Shown here: piece after piece, positions 62,720 to 64,000 of the stretch
Numbering within the stretch: position 1 is the stretch's first letter
How the letters are laid out: each line of letters begins with the position of its first letter
NCBI RefSeq assembly: GCF_015832195.1
Contig: NC_052046.1
Coordinates: 47,564,473 to 47,628,472, forward strand
Direction of reading: 5' to 3'
Source of the DNA: Motacilla alba alba
Taxonomy: Eukaryota > Chordata > Aves > Passeriformes > Motacillidae
Length of the DNA: 64,000 nt
The notes under the pieces: model-generated
Databases searched by the model: none
What the model was told of the DNA's origin: nothing
What the model saw: the letters and a program-made list of their open reading frames with translations, nothing else
Translations under genes and position numbers: made by a program

Positions 62720-64000
62720 ATGATGGGTTAACTCAGAGCTTATCAGTCAGGATTAGCTGGCTGATAACAGGAATAACTTTTGTGTGTCTGCTACAGATTG
62801 CTCCTGGTCAGGGAGAGCAAGTAGATAAGACCATTTTCAGACTAATAGAGTTAGCTTCACATTCATAGGACTTGCATCTCATGGAGAACTTCAAGGACCA
62901 CAATATCTGCTAGAAGCACAACACAGAAGGACAGATCACCAAGGGTTTTGAAATGCACTTTAAAAAAAGCTTCCAGACATGTGACTGAGAACCTGATGAG
63001 CAGTGACTTTCTGATGGACCTGTTTTTGACAAATAAAGAAAAATCTCTTTGTGGATGTTCAGGGAAACCCTTAGCTGTAATGACCACAAGATTATGGTGT
63101 TCCAGAGAGCAGTATACAAAGGAGAACCATAAACCTGACTTCACAGAAGCAGACTTCTGCCTGAATCTTTTTCAAATAAACTCAGGCAATATATATATCT
63201 GGAGAGAAGAGACCTCTAGAAGAATTTGTTGACTTTAAAGAATCACCTTTCAAACTCCAGAGAAGTTGAACCCAGTGAACACAAAATGAATCGAAAAGAT
63301 AAACAAGAAGATAGTGACAAAACTCAGATGCAAAAAGTAAGTGTACAAGAGGTGGAAAAGGAGAAAAATGTCCTGGGAAGAATATAGACAAGCAGTTTGA
63401 TCATACTGAGACATGGTTAGGAAAGCAAAACTCACCTGGAAATAAATGTGAAGGGAAACAAGAAAAGTTTCCAAAAGTTTATCAGCAGCAAAAAGAAGAC
63501 TACAGAAAATGTTGGTCTACTGCTGAATAGGACAGAAGCTTTCATGGAAAAGGACACAGAAAAAGCTGAAGAAATTATTGCCTACTTGACCTCTCTTTTG
63601 TCAAGAGCAGCAATTAGGAATTCCAGGAATGTATGGAGCATGTAAGACTCAGCCTCGGTACAGGAGGATCAGGATAGGGGATATTTAAATAAACAAAATA
63701 TGCACAAGACCATGAGATCTGAAAGGGTGTGCCCATGAGAGTCACTCCTATCTTTAAGAAGTGGGATCCAGGGAACTACAGACCACTCAGACTCACCTTG
63801 ATCCCTTGGAGGATAATGGTGGAAGCCCTCCTGGAAACCATTTCAAAACACATGAAGGACAAGAAATTGATCAGAAGTAGTCACCATAGGTGTTTGTTTA
63901 ACCTAAATGATAAACTTCTATTCTAAAATAATTGTCTTGATGGATGAGGGGAGAGCAGTGGAGGTTGGTTATACTGACTTCAACAAGGTTTTCAACACTG
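62720..64000 (+). mobile_element. CR1 LINE ORF2 (endonuclease to RT), runs off the window
   Basis: Forward-strand, decayed CR1 ORF2. In order: endonuclease-domain sequence ('tgtctgctacagattgctcc', then 'ttgcatctcatggagaactt' and 'atatctgctagaagcacaac'), and the end of the endonuclease with a readable DLFLTNKE motif at about 63015-63040. The linker follows, with a KSFQKFISSKKKT-like stretch and ENVGLLLNRTE and KDTEKAEE motifs at about 63460-63575. The start of the reverse transcriptase reads PIFKKWDPGNYRPL at about 63738-63780 and then ETISKHMKDKK near 63830. The YTDFNKVF segment at the window end corresponds to the D-F-KAF motif. Stops and frameshifts separate these pieces, so the element is dead. 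It is the longest CR1 here and continues beyond 64000. Confidence 0.92.

Noticed and set aside
1..64000. tRNA, rRNA, snRNA genes, CRISPR-like arrays, telomeric repeats
   Set aside because: I looked for characteristic cores and regular spaced repeats and saw none. Small microRNA hairpins cannot be excluded by eye.

Overview
This window looks like avian nuclear DNA. It is AT-rich, has no bacterial-type gene packing, and contains at least eleven pieces of CR1 LINE. Two LTRs have the look of bird ERVL elements, and there are several shorter ERV LTRs. The one certain host gene piece is at the left edge. It is the terminal coding exon of MFSD14B (HIATL1), a major-facilitator transporter, on the + strand at about 1294-1497, preceded by intron and followed by a 3' UTR with several AATAAA signals. 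MFSD14B lies on human 9q22, which from general knowledge corresponds to the avian Z chromosome. A Z-linked origin is therefore likely but inferred.

Layout: 1-1293 MFSD14B intron; 1294-1497 last coding exon; 1498 to about 2890 3' UTR. From there to 64000 I see no convincing protein-coding gene. Open frames of 60-160 codons are scattered on both strands, but they are either chance or shadows of repeats. The intergenic part divides into: a CR1 at 3.4 kb; a repeat-poor stretch to 11.5 kb; a cluster with a 1 kb ERVL-type LTR (11557-12604) and a CR1 split by another LTR (12877-14266); a repeat-poor 11 kb (14.3-25.4 kb); a CR1 containing a TTCC-rich minisatellite (25.4-26.6 kb); an ERVL-type LTR (27925-28511); a CR1 (30.9-31.6 kb); a repeat-poor 7 kb; CR1 copies at 38.7, 40.7 and 43.1 kb; an ERV remnant with inverted ends (47218-48378); a pure 189-base TCCTC tract (50092-50280); a CR1 at 51.9 kb; an AT-dinucleotide hairpin tract at 53.3 kb; two small ERV LTRs (about 56.0 and 59.6 kb); and a three-piece CR1 cluster from 61.0 kb to the window end.

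The most unusual structure is the 1161-base unit at 47218-48378. Its two ends are about 170-base inverted copies of the same LTR R/U5 region, both U5 ends face outward, and short direct repeats (GTTCAT / GTTCAA) flank the whole unit. A normal provirus has direct LTRs. Beyond this I found no new gene system, and most of the window is ordinary bird intergenic DNA. All family calls come from reading the sequence and from memory; no database search was possible.
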